NCBI GenBank assembly: GCA_029378245.1
Contig: JARKIF010000004.1
Span: forward strand, 806,001 to 870,000
Reading direction: 5' to 3'
Source of the DNA: Roridomyces roridus
Taxonomy: Eukaryota; Basidiomycota; Agaricomycetes; Agaricales; Mycenaceae
DNA: 64,000 nucleotides
The notes beneath the pieces are model-generated. The model did not search any database. It was not told the DNA's origin and worked only from the letters and a program-made list of their open reading frames with translations. The translations under genes were made by a program, and so were the position numbers. Positions 1 to 9,570 of the stretch are shown piece after piece; position 1 is the first letter of the stretch, and every line of letters starts with the position of its first letter.

Positions 1-749
1 AGGCTGCTCTCGTAGTCAGAACTCGAGTCTCTCATACAAAGAAAAGACACACCCAGAGTGAAGGGCGTTGAGGAGCTCGGCGTGTTCAGGATTGTCGTAG
101 CGCATGAGGGGTCCGTCTTCGATGGAGTAGCCTTCACGCCAGAAAGTGAGACGACGGGTGACGGGTACGAGGGAGGGGTCGGCTGGGGCGTTGGGGTCTG
201 GGATGAATCTGCTCTCTGCTTCGTCCGAGCCAAGAGTATGCCCGCCACCGCTGAATACTCCGCCCGCTGTAGGTGGGGCTGGTGCCGCTCCAGCTCTGCG
301 AATGTCAGGATGTACTCCAAAAGCAATGATAAAGCGACATACTCTTCCGCGCGCCTCAAAAGGTCTCGCACCAAGTTCCCACCAGGAATCCGCTCTCGAT
401 TGTTCGGTGCATTGGGGTTCTGGACATTGACTCCACTGCGCTCGCCACCAGCAAACCACTGCTCACGCTCCGCAGGTGCCTCATCGTCCGAGTCATCGTC
501 GTCGTCATCGCTGCCGTGGCTGTGCGGCTGAGGGGGCGCACGAGGTGGAGGCGCGATGTCCCGCAGAGTCCCGATACGCGCACCACCGCCCCCGCCCCTG
601 CTGCTCTCACTGCTACCAGACCACCCTCCTACACGTCCTACACGGGGAGCAGCAGGGCGGCCCCACGATTCTGGAAGAGGTTCATTCGATGCAGGTCCGC
701 CGCCGAGAGACCGTCCGCCTGCGTTGCTGTCTTTGTTATCGCCCGACAT
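1..749 (-). CDS. SHP1: Shp1/p47-family UBX-SEP adaptor of Cdc48/p97, 3' part cut by the window edge
   Basis: Members of this family bring ubiquitylated cargo and PP1 to the AAA ATPase Cdc48/p97. Exons read 749-343, 295-53 and 3-1; the introns at 296-342 (47 nt) and 4-52 (49 nt) are both GT-AG. The start at 749 opens [10 protein letters not shown] Gly/Ser-rich stretch and an acidic DDDDDD run follow, then the p47 signature [16 protein letters not shown] and [11 protein letters not shown]. The SEP domain begins with [15 protein letters not shown] and continues [17 protein letters not shown]. The UBX domain should lie beyond the left edge. Assignment to the family is firm; only the C-terminal half is unseen. 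The promoter region to the right is partly duplicated at 1552-1808. Confidence 0.93.
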   Translation of the reverse strand, partial: MSGDNKDSNAGGRSLGGGPASNEPLPESWGRPAAPRVGRVGGWSGSSESSRGGGGGARIGTLRDIAPPPRAPPQPHSHGSDDDDDDSDDEAPAEREQWFAGGERSGVNVQNPNAPNNRERIPGGNLVRDLLRRAEEYVALSLLLEYILTFAELERHQPHLQRAEYSAVAGILLARTKQRADSSQTPTPQPTPPSYPSPVVSLSGVKATPSKTDPSCATTILNTPSSSTPFTLGVSFLCMRDSSSDYESS

Positions 750-871
750 CGGTGAAAGTGAAAGTGAAAAGAGAGAGACGCGTCACGCGCAAATAAGGAA
801 AGTTGTTCCCACACTGCCACAGTCAGTTGAAAAAACTCAAAGAATCTGGAAACAAAAGACCTCGCTCCACC

Positions 872-1052
872 AACTAGTCTGTCCACGACCGCGCGAGAAG
901 AACATTCCTGGCGGGAACTTAATCCCTTGAAATGACCACCAACTACATGCCGCTTAAGCCAGTTGGTAGAGCAGAGGCCGTCAGTAACGGAGGGTTACGG
1001 CGGTCCTCGTATGAATTTTGTCTCTTGGTCGGAGTACTGGGAATCGGATAAT
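872..1052. repeat. Direct repeat copy 1, upstream of the Shp1 gene
   Basis: About 180 bp that recur at 1628-1808 with scattered mismatches. Shared landmarks are the ACTACATGCCGCTT block, GCAGAGGCCGTCAGT, ACGGAGGGTTACGG and TCGTATGA followed by TCTTGGTC. A weaker match extends leftward into the Shp1 5' end (AACAAAAGACCTCGCT), so the duplicated unit probably began at the Shp1 start region. Confidence 0.8.
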
Positions 1053-1440
1053 GCGTTGGACACACGAGTTCGAGGGAAAGGGGACGATCTTTGGACCGTT
1101 CCAGCCATAGCACTCCACCAACCAACAGACATTCCCGGCGTATCGCGATAGCCCATTTGTACCTCGAGGGTGCTCCACAATTCAGGCGTCGCCAATGCCA
1201 CGTCGCGCCATTAATTTCACGGCAAAAGAGAGCCGTTGAGCACGATTCGACGAAGGTGGTATGTGCGCTCGGGGTATGATTTCGGGAGGAAGTGGAGGAA
1301 TATGTCGGAGGGCAAGCTTAAGGTCAGCAGGGTATTTGTGGTTTGTCTCCTCTTTCTGGAGGGTCTCGCGCTCCAGAAGAATCGAATGAAATATCAGATA
1401 GACGGCGCTGCCCGCTGGCATCCAACTGCGCAATTCTGGT
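943..1440 (-). pseudogene. F-box protein relic, paralogue of the gene at 29,971-31,189
   Basis: Minus-strand fragments in different frames line up with the F-box gene at 30-31 kb. They include RETLQKEETNHKYP (compare RETLQQALTDYKYP), ALATPELWSTLEV (compare TPELWSTFEV), a degraded YRDTPG segment, and LWLERSKDRPLS (compare EWLERSKDCPLS). The order matches the intact relative, but frames change at least twice and most of the C-terminal half is absent. Agaricomycete F-box proteins commonly carry WRDVAL(A/S)TPELW just after the F-box, which supports the identity. It is too damaged to make a full protein. Confidence 0.75.
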
Positions 1441-1627
1441 CAGCCCGGATAATTACTAGCAACCGCACGATTGAAGCCTCGTCAAAGCTGGACGGTTATG
1501 TAAGGAGGCTCGGGTGATACTTAGAAAGAAAGAATAAGTTAATAAGTGCGCCGCTTGTCGAGGGACAGCCCGCCTGAGTTGCCGTCTTTACTCCCACGAT
1601 CAGTTGAAACAAAAGACCTCGCTTCAC

Positions 1628-1808
1628 CAACCAGTCTGTCTACGACCGCGTTAGAAGAATCATTCCCGGCGGGAACTCGTCCGGTTGAAATGCCGACCAG
1701 CTACATGCCGCTTTCAAGCCAGTTGGCAAAGCAGAGGCCGTCAGTCACGGAGGGTTACGGAGGGTCCTCGTATGAGTTCTGTCTCTTGGTCAGAGTACTG
1801 GGATAATG
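1628..1808. repeat. Direct repeat copy 2
   Basis: Second copy of the block at 872-1052, in the same orientation. A leftward extension (from about 1552) resembles the Shp1 start region (GCCTGAGTTGCCGTCTTTACTC against GCCTGCGTTGCTGTCTTTGTT) but has no start codon. The F-box relic lies between the two copies. Confidence 0.75.
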
Positions 1809-2587
1809 AGATCTAGAAGTGGGAGTCTTCAAGCATTACAGGCTGCACTGGGACGTGATTCATGAACTCAATTTTTCCCTAGACTGTACTAATCAATTTG
1901 AGGTACATTCACAGAAAAACGAAAGGACCCCGAGCGAATCATCCGCTATCGATGGCGCTCCACGGTCGGTAATCAGTCCTTTCGAATTCTCACCAGCTAC
2001 TCACATGCTATTTCAAAATGGGCGCCGCATAGGGCTTGGATGATTTCATTGGATGAAAACGAAGAGAAAAAAAATAGGCCCACGCTTCACCAATATTCCC
2101 GGCCGCATCATCGGATGGGCGGTTCAAGCCCCAAGTTAAGCCATCCGCTGACTACATGCCGTTGAAATCAGCGGAGCGTAGGCGAAATTGGACTATGCGA
2201 ACGGCATGTCAGCAGATGAATGATGCACCTTGTTCGACAGACCGGGTCCGTGTCGGCGGGAATTGAAACGGTAAATCCCCCGGTGCCGCCCACTGTGCGG
2301 GCCGCCTCGAGCTACATACACGTTTCGTTTCAATGAGCGAGGTGAAGGCATTTAATTGGGATCCAGATGTCGGCATGTGCTCAGACGGGTTTGCGGACGT
2401 CCGAAGAACGTGTGGATGAAATCGCGCAGAAGAGACTCGGAGTTGGCCAGGGTGCTACTCACTTGAGTTTTCCGGGACGAGAGGGGAGTGCCATGAAGAA
2501 AAGTTGAATTGCGCTCGATTCAAATACAAGATGGAGGTCCTGCAAACGGTGAGGGAGTGATTTAGTCGATGAAATGCAAGACGTACC
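1809..2587. other. Gene-free stretch
   Basis: No supportable ORF, tRNA or element ends. A CTACATGCCGYTT word shared with the repeats at 944 and 1697 recurs near 2152, suggesting further decay of the same repeat. The segment at 2455-2530 may be 3' UTR, or an alternative last exon, of the BTB gene. Confidence 0.4.
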
Positions 2588-3587
2588 TTACTCATCGCCC
2601 ATCGCGGCCCTCTCCATAGTTTTGAGTTCATCCCACGAAGGCAATCCGAACATCCCAGGAAGCCGATCGTAAAAGTCGGTAAAGGCCTCTTCGTATTTCT
2701 GATCCGCCCACCGCAAACAATGCTCACACAATCCGAATCCGTCAAATTCGTACTTTTCAAGCGGATCAGGAGTCGTCCCCGTCGCAACGTCTCCCATAAA
2801 GTCAGCGAGAAACAACCGCCACGCGGTTTCGCATGTTGAACGACGCTGGCATAACGACTTTTCCTCCGCAATAAAGGTGTGGATGCGGACGGTCTCCCTG
2901 ACCATCAACGCACGGGCGTCTAAGCAGGTGCGTGTGTATGGTGCCAGCGGGCCGTCGAGGAACGGCGAGAGGCTCGAGGTTGGTAGGGTCATTGCGCAAT
3001 AATAGGCCCAGGGTAGAAGCCACAACGCACCGACCTCGGTGGCGACGGGAAGGAGGGTTAGTGAAGCATCCGGGGTATTGGAGTTCTCGGTGTCTTCCAC
3101 AAGAAGATAGCTTTCGCCCGGTTTGTCGTACTTGGTGGCATACCACCCATCTTCGGTTAGATGCTGTAGAGCGCGCCGAAAGAGATACGGGACGTCGTAT
3201 TTGTGGGACAGCCAAAGGATTCCCAACACCGCCTTAAATTCTATGGGCTCGGGGGCTGGCATACAGTAGCTTGATCGCGATGAGTGTGCTGAGGAATCGG
3301 CTGGAAGAAACTGGCAAATACCTCGAGTCAAAGACAGCTCGCAGAAACACCTCTACATCGTGTGCGGAATCATGCAGGAGAACGCAAGGAGGGCCATCCA
3401 TGCTCTCTCCTTGGTGAGGCACCCCAAGCATGTCGCGGAAAACGCTAGATCTCGCAGCCAAGACGCCTCCCGCAATCCGAAAAATCTTGTCTTCGGCTTG
3501 GATGACAATCAAATCCGCCGAGAACCAGAGGCCCTGCACCCGAGTCGGATTCGATGCTTGTATTGTGGACTGGTTGGGAGCATTCAT
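2588..3587 (-). CDS. BTB/POZ domain protein
   Basis: Exon 1 reads 3587-3322 and exon 2 3269-2588; the 52-nt intron at 3270-3321 has donor GTATTT and acceptor CAAG. The BTB fold shows as GLWFSADLIVIQAEDKIFRI, then LAARSSVFRDML, VFLRAVFDS across the splice, and ILWLSHKYDVPYLFRRAL. A C-terminal half typical of Agaricomycete BTB proteins follows, with CEHCLRWADQKYEEAF. These proteins usually act as Cullin-3 adaptors or transcription-linked scaffolds; the partner here is unknown. A start at 3659 is possible but adds an odd hydrophobic leader, so 3587 was preferred. At the 3' end a GTAAGG site right at the stop could splice to a slightly longer tail ending near 2455. Confidence 0.82.
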
Positions 3588-4001
3588 TGCCGAAAGAGAG
3601 GTGATGAAGAGAAACGGAAAGAAAGAAATGATGATCAATTGATCCTGGAGCATTGCCACTGATTTTGAACCTCGACATCTCTATTGCAGATCAACTCGAT
3701 TCTTCAAATAGTTTCCAGTGCATCCTATATCATTACTCCCACGAACCGGGAGATCAACAGTACGTCCGGAGCATCGCCGTCGAAAATACAATCGCAACCG
3801 AAGCGGAGGCGCTCTCTTGAGAAGACCCGGATGGATTTATGCAGCCACGATGACTCGGGAGAGGTTGCAGTAGGAGAGCCGGCTACTGTCGGAGCTTGGA
3901 CTCTAGATGGTTGCCAAGCAAGGCTTCACATACATATACCCAAGCTCCAGGAGCGATGAACGGTAACTCTTCCTTTTCATTTGACGCCGCGGAGTGCCTC
4001 G
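3588..4001. other. Intergenic, divergent promoter between BTB and membrane-protein genes
   Basis: No ORF with family support. A CACATACATATACCC tract about 70 bp upstream of the ATG at 4002 resembles the TATA-like stretch (GTATATATTTCC) in front of the paralogue at 5286, so both probably share a core-promoter layout. Confidence 0.4.
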
Positions 4002-4889
4002 ATGGCCGTCCGCTGGGCTGTCCTTTTTTCTTTCTTCTGGGCTTCGGTCTTGGCGTCGACTCCGGTAAATACCACGATCACCGCCTTTGACTCTAGCGTA
4101 AACTACAAGAACGCGACTGTGTTCTTCAATTGCCCCGACTCCGGATCGACATCGACATCTCAATGCACAGCAACGCTTGAAGGCCAGTTCCAAATCTCAT
4201 TCCAAGGTATGTGCAAATTCGAGTTAGACAGTTAAATCAACATTTCCAGGATTTACTATATTGCTCTTCCTTGTTCCGACCGGACAGTGCAGCTTTCTGA
4301 TCGATGGTGAACCCACGGAGGTGGTGGAGAGTACAGACGGAAACAGTCTGACCTTTTCCATTACCAACCTCGCTGATGCAGCACACACGCTCGACGTTAC
4401 CCCTGGGGGTAATCCTGCAACTTTTCTCAAAGCCATTGTCACGTACGTCGCGCTGCAGCTGAGGCACAACACCAGCTCATCAGGATTTGTTCAATTCGAA
4501 GATCTGGGGCAGACCCGGTTGCAAGCGTAGATTCAACAACTGCCCCGGCATCAACGTTCAGAAGCATTTTGTTCACCCCAAATTCAACACCGGTGTCCAA
4601 AACTTCCCAAAGCCTCTTCCCCGAATCCACCACTGCGAGCTTAGCCGATGGCGCCGAAACCTCTGTTCCTTCATCGACTCCGACACGTCAATCAGCGGGA
4701 AAAATAGCAGCAGCAGCTGTAATCGGCACACTGCTCTTCCTTTGCACGATGTCCGGAGTGGTTGTGTTTTTCCGTAGGAGACGGAAGAAGGCACAAGTTG
4801 CGAGGCTGGACCCATATCCGGCTGAGCAGGCTGAACCTGGGCGGGAAAAAACACGTTCAAGGTCTGATGGAACAAATGCGGGTATTTGA
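4002..4889 (+). CDS. Type I single-pass membrane protein, tandem copy 1 (apparent frameshift near the C-terminus)
   Basis: Exons 4002-4206, 4250-4442 and 4502-4889 follow exactly the splice pattern of the neighbour at 5286. A signal peptide starts MAVRWAVLFSFFWASVLA. An extracellular domain has QCSFLIDGEP and NSLTFSITNLADAAHTL, then a Ser/Thr-rich linker, a TM segment (SAGKIAAAAVIGTLLFL) and a stop-transfer RRRRKK. The open frame ends at 4889. After a shift at the A-run near 4850 the other frame resumes the homologous tail GLMEQMRVFEERFRRLEA and the APPTY motif, to about 5013. So this copy carries a one-base frameshift, or there is a sequence error. The function of the family is unknown; it looks like a lineage-specific surface protein. 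Confidence 0.72.
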
Positions 4890-5013
4890 GGAGCGCTTCA
4901 GGAGGTTGGAGGCAATACAACCGGCTGCGGCCCCCGCCAGGAGGATACGGACGGCTCCCAGACTTGCGCCGCCGACATATGTATCGTGGGTAGTTGACCC
5001 TTATTTGGTGTAA
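4890..5013 (+). pseudogene. Frame-shifted C-terminal tail of the membrane protein copy 1
   Basis: This segment encodes the end of a coiled-coil-like piece (EERFRRLEAIQ) and a tail containing PPTY, matching EERFTRLEATR and PPTYAE in the intact paralogue at 6180-6295. It is out of frame with the upstream exon, so translation would not reach it without a frameshift or an unseen edit. Confidence 0.6.
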
Positions 5014-5285
5014 ATTCCCACGGTTGTGATTTCGAAGTGGCGCATCATGCAGTATGTTCAACAGTTCGTAAAAGAGCCCGACATCACACGTAGCTAAGGT
5101 ACCTGCCCGAAACTATTCCATCGGATATCGGAATTGAAACGTTGACTTGTGGATACGGGGTTACTCCCTTATAGTGGCTGAGACGGTCAGACGGGGTCGC
5201 CAGGTATATATTTCCACATATATCCTCTTGGATCTTCAGACACCCCTCTTCCTCTACGCCCAACTCGGCGTCGCGGAGAGCCTTG

Positions 5286-6295
5286 ATGGCAGGCTGCTGG
5301 GTTGTCTTCTCTCTCTTCTGGCTCTCAGCTTGGGCGCTGGTCCCCCCAACAAACCGCACCATTAGTGCATCGGATGTGCAATTCCAGAGCGCCGTAAAAC
5401 TTTGTCAACTTCAGGCCGGGCAATGCTCGGCTGTCACGTCGGATTCGTTTCAAATCCAATTCCAAGGTGTGTGCGTTAGGACTTCACCAGTGCCTACTTG
5501 GAACTCTTTCAGGGTTCGCGTTATCCGTGTTTCTGGTTCCCCAGGGCGGCCCTTGCGATATTCAAATCGACGGTGTTAACGTGCGAACAGTGAGCGCCGT
5601 GGAGGGGAACAATCTGGCGCTCAGCATGTCCAATCTTCGAAACGAGGCTCATACCCTCGTGGTCACTCCCACCAATCAGGTTGAATTTTTCAGGGTCGTT
5701 GCGACGTATGTCTCGTTTCCATTTTGATTCAAGAGTTGACTTTTTTTTTTCCAGTTCCGGAGATCCACCCCAGAGTTCCCCAATCGCCCAAACGCCGAAT
5801 TCGGTGGTTACCGTCGGTCATCAGTCCACATCGAGCCTGGTTAGCAGCATCATTCAATCTGCTGCAAGTTCATCGATCACGGGTTCAACGATCACATTCA
5901 GCGGCAACATCCAAGCTGCTACAAGTTCAACAGCGTCGCAATCCAGCCCTAGCGCCTCCGCGACTTTGATAAACACAGTGCCTCCAAGCAGTAAGGGACA
6001 CTCGGCCGGGAAAATAGCGGGTGTCGTCGTCGGCATTCTCATCGCCGTCGGCGTCCTTCTGTTGGCGGCATTTATCGTCTACCGGCGCAGGCGCAGGAGA
6101 CGGCCCGCAGTCTCACGGCCAACACCATTTCCTGCAGAGCAACCCGAGGCAGCCGGAAAGGAGATCCAGGACTTGGTGGAGCAGCTCCGTGCGTTTGAGG
6201 AGCGGTTCACGAGATTGGAGGCAACCCGGTCATCGTCTTCCAATGTCAGGAGGACGGCAACGAATGTTACTTCGCCGCCAACGTATGCAGAGTAG
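5286..6295 (+). CDS. Type I single-pass membrane protein, tandem copy 2 (intact)
   Basis: Exons 5286-5466, 5513-5705 and 5755-6295; introns of 46 and 49 nt, the second ending in a long T-tract before CAG. The signal peptide is MAGCWVVFSLFWLSAWA. The lumenal domain has PCDIQIDGVNV and NNLALSMSNLRNEAHTL. A Ser/Thr-rich, probably O-mannosylated stalk leads to the TM segment GVVVGILIAVGVLLLAAFIV and a cytosolic RRRRRRR anchor. The cytosolic tail has an amphipathic LVEQLRAFEERFTRLEA segment and ends SPPTYAE, a PPxY motif of the kind bound by WW domains of Rsp5/NEDD4 ligases. About 400 bp separate it from copy 1 in the same orientation. The molecular role is unknown. Confidence 0.8.
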
Positions 6296-6690
6296 TTGAG
6301 TCGCTATGGACATTTGGACAATATTTGTAAAGGAGAAAATGCAAAGGCTAAAATTTTCAACCAAGTGGCAAGTGTTGAGTGCACCAGCCGATATTCAACC
6401 AAAGTTGCTTCGGACCATGATTATGGACTTGGTTGAAACAAGGAGCAGTCAAATTCAACAGCGTAACAACCGACTCTCACAATAAAACCCCGCATCTCGC
6501 TCAATTCCGATCCAATTCTGATAAAATCGAGTTCAATGGGACGCCCTGAGGTGAGACTACCTCCTGCAAGACCGACAGCTCCGGTGTGGTGTATCGGTAA
6601 CATAGGTGCGCCAGCACCTGGGGCAAAGTTTTTACTTGTTTTTTTTGATGGATTAGATATGATTCTGATCAAAATCAATTGATCGATCAC
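6296..6690. other. Gene-free stretch, AT-rich
   Basis: Downstream sequence of the membrane protein gene. No supportable coding frame or element boundary was seen before the short-repeat region begins near 6,700. Confidence 0.4.
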
Positions 6691-6694
6691 GTCA

Positions 6695-8060
6695 ATCAAT
6701 CAATCGCCATTTCCCCTCATTCAGTCACAGTCAGGCCATTCGCCATTTCCCCGGGACACTCATTCAGTCAATGCACCCAGGCCACGTATCCAGCACTCTT
6801 TTCCAGCCACTCACTCGGGCCCGTTCGCCCAGTCCATTCAATAAGGACGCTTCTCCAGGCCATTTGCCCGGGACACTCATTCAGTCAATGCATCCATCCA
6901 GGCCACTTGTCCAGTCAATGTTTCCAGTCATTAACAAATCACTCGCACCATGCATCCAGGCCATTCACCAGGGGCACGCGCTCAGAACACGTACTATCCA
7001 GCCAGGCCATTCCCGCGGCACACTTCCTCCGCCCATTGATCCAGCCATTCACTCGGGACAGTTCATCCAGCACACATCTTCAGCTCATACGTTTCCAGTC
7101 AATTCAGTCGGGACGTCCTTTCGGTCAAATCACTCGGATTGCGTTACGAGCGCGTCCTTCCGGTCAACGCACTCGGTCCAGCACTCGTTTCCAGCCAGTG
7201 CAGACAGTCCATTTACTCGGGACACGCTTGCCCCGGGCCACGTCAATGACTCGCCTCGTACCCAGATTACCCCCTCAGCTCACTCACTCGAGACGCGTCA
7301 TCAGTCAATTCATCGGGAGCACTCGGGCCACGCACGAGTACGTCCCTCCCAGTCCATGCATCCAGGCCACTCACTCCAGTCAACACGCTCTCGTTTCCAG
7401 TCAGTGTCTCCAGACCATCCATCGGGACCACATCTCGAGTACGTCCAGCCAGTCAACGCATTCGGGACGTGTCTTGAGCTCATCACCCAGGTTATCTCTC
7501 CAGGCAACTCACTCGGGACATCAGACGATTCCTCGGGACACGTCAGCCCATTCATTCAGCACGCTTCTCCAGGGCATTCCCCCGGGACACTCATCCTTCG
7601 AGTGCATCCATTCCATTCCCTCGGGACACGTCTTCAGCCCGTCGCCCCGGGACACTTGATCAGCCCATGCATTCAGCACTCCCACTCGGCTCATTCCTCC
7701 CACGACTAGTCCGAGCACGTCCCTCCAGTCAACGCGCTTGCAGTCAGTGTCTCCGGACGACGACACTTCGAGTACGTTCACCCAGTCAACGCATTCGGGA
7801 CACGTCTTTAGCTCATTCACCCATTCGTCCAAGCAGCCATTCTCTCGGGGTGCGTCTTTAGCCAATTACTCGGGACGCTTCTTTATCACTCGCGCAGCCC
7901 GTCCATTCAGCATTCTTCTTTCCGCCAACCTTCCTTTCATTCAAGTCGTCAGGTCCTCTTCTCGGACCATTTATCCGGGGCGTGTCTCCATCTATTCACG
8001 AATACACTCACTCAGGATACATACCTCTCGATCAAAGCCCATCTAGGTATGTCTTCCCGC
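6695..8060. repeat. Degenerate short tandem repeat region with pseudo-ORFs
   Basis: About 1.35 kb built from irregular, decayed repeats of words such as CACTCGGGACACG, CCAGGCCACTCA, TTCAGTCAATGCA and CATTCAGCCA, spaced roughly 15-30 bp apart. Two long plus-strand frames run through it. Their products are only His/Ser/Gln/Thr-rich low-complexity sequence that mirrors the DNA repeat (HPGHSFSQ-like), with no domain, so they are judged non-coding. The 3' boundary, CTTTGCAATATACTCTT near 8140, recurs at about 9400 next to a second small block of the same repeat. Confidence 0.75.
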
Positions 8061-8214
8061 CAACGCAGCCGGGATCATTCTCAGTCGCGGTCTTTCAGCC
8101 ACTTCCCACCACATCTCCTTCCCATTACTCAGACTGTACATCTCTACTTTGCAATATACTCTTCCTCCGTGTTTCCTCCAATGCACTTCTGCGGCGATCG
8201 GCGTGCGTGCGGCC

Positions 8215-8425
8215 ACCCTTGGCATCTTGCGCGGAGCGCCATGCGATCTTCCGCGGCAGCGGGTGGCCTGGCATCCTATGGTATCTTCCGCGGAGCGGGT
8301 GCTGGCATCCTATGGTAACTTCCGCGGCAGCGGGTGCTGGCATCCCATTGCATCTTCCGCGGCAGCGGGTGCCGGTATCTTATGCCATCTTCCGCGGAGC
8401 GGGCGTGGGGCTGCCGCCGCAGATG
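8215..8425. repeat. About six copies of a ~35-bp GC-rich tandem repeat
   Basis: Units of roughly 34-37 bp follow the pattern ATCTTCCGCGG(CA)GCGGGT, then GCTGGCATCCTATGGT. Each contains the palindrome CCGCGG. Unit lengths vary because some have GCAGCGGG and others GAGCGGG. No coding frame is convincing. Confidence 0.85.
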
Positions 8426-9190
8426 CCGTAGATACCGCTGCTGCCGAAGAAAGAAAAAGAAAAATTGCACCAAGTCCACTTTTCGTCGTGTCTTAGAATT
8501 TCTTTTCTGCGAGGCCCATGCACCCAGGTGTCGTGCGGTGAGGGGAAAAAATCTCTCAAGTCCATTTGCCGTTGTGCCAGGACGGGAGCGGCAGAAATTC
8601 GCTTGATCAAAAAGAGTGATGATGTGCTTTCTTTTCCGTCTACCACGATGCGCTTTCTGCCAAGAACGGGCTCCTGCAACGTCGACGCCAAGTCCACTTT
8701 CCGTGGTGCCTATTATATTGGGCGATGAGATAGAGTCCTGTCGTGCAGGGAGGGAAAAAACGGACAGAGGTGCGCTTTCCTTTTACCACATCTGTCGGTT
8801 ACCAACCTCTTGCTCTATCGTGACACGCCTCGCGACATTGGGACCGCCCGGAGCTGTCTACCGATCTCTGCGGGCTTGTTCATGACATGAAGGTCATCGT
8901 GTGCAGTGACCGCTCGGCCTACCTACGGCAACGCTCGCAGACAATCACGCTCTTCGTGGACCTCGACAATGCGACGGCGGTGCCAATTTCCCATCGTCCT
9001 TCACTAGGACCACCAGCCGTGCACGATTCGACGGAGGCTGGTGGGCCGTCTCCCATATATCGGCAGTACTTGATTCACAACTCGCCACTCTTCCCCCAGC
9101 CCCACCGATCCTGTCCAGCGACGCCACCAATCCTAGCTCCTTTCCTCGCTTTGGCTCTGGTCAGACCGACACTCTCTCAGCCGATTCCCC
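8426..9190. other. Unassigned region with short dispersed repeats
   Basis: Three copies of a motif like AAGTCCACTTTCCGT or AAGTCCATTTGCCGT occur near 8472, 8557 and 8690, followed each time by G/T-rich sequence. The remaining ORFs have no recognisable motif. No gene is called. Confidence 0.4.
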
Positions 9191-9430
9191 GAGGACATTG
9201 ATCCAGCCCTTCTCAGGCCTGCGGACATTGTCATAGTCGCGGACGACATCTCGAGTACTCGCGCAGTCCGCTCAGTTTTCAGCCAATGCATACAGACACC
9301 AGACCACGTCTCGACTACATTGACATTCATTCAAACTCACTACGTCCTCCGCGTCAATCCTCGGGATCGCGCTCATTCCCCCGTCCCATGTACATATCTA
9401 TTGCAATATACTCTTTTCCCATATACCCGT
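9190..9430. repeat. Second, shorter block of the 6.7-8.1 kb repeat family
   Basis: Contains the same words (CATTCATTCAAACTCAC, TCAATCCTCGGGA, CAGCCAATGCATAC) and the same right end, TTGCAATATACTCTT, as the block ending near 8,150. It is probably a split or duplicated part of the same repeat. Confidence 0.6.
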
Positions 9431-9570
9431 GTGTTCTGTAAACCGCCACTGCTTAGTGGTATCTTTCGGCATCCGCTGTACTTCTATATAGCAGGTGGCT
9501 GTAAAAATGGAAAAATTCCACATCTTGTAAAATTCGGCGAAAGTCGATCAAATCGGACTTGACTCTTGCC

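Noticed and set aside
6679..7709. Two overlapping plus-strand ORFs of more than 300 aa
   Set aside because: The translation only mirrors the short DNA repeat (His/Ser/Gln/Thr-rich, two frames at once), with no domain, signal or codon bias.
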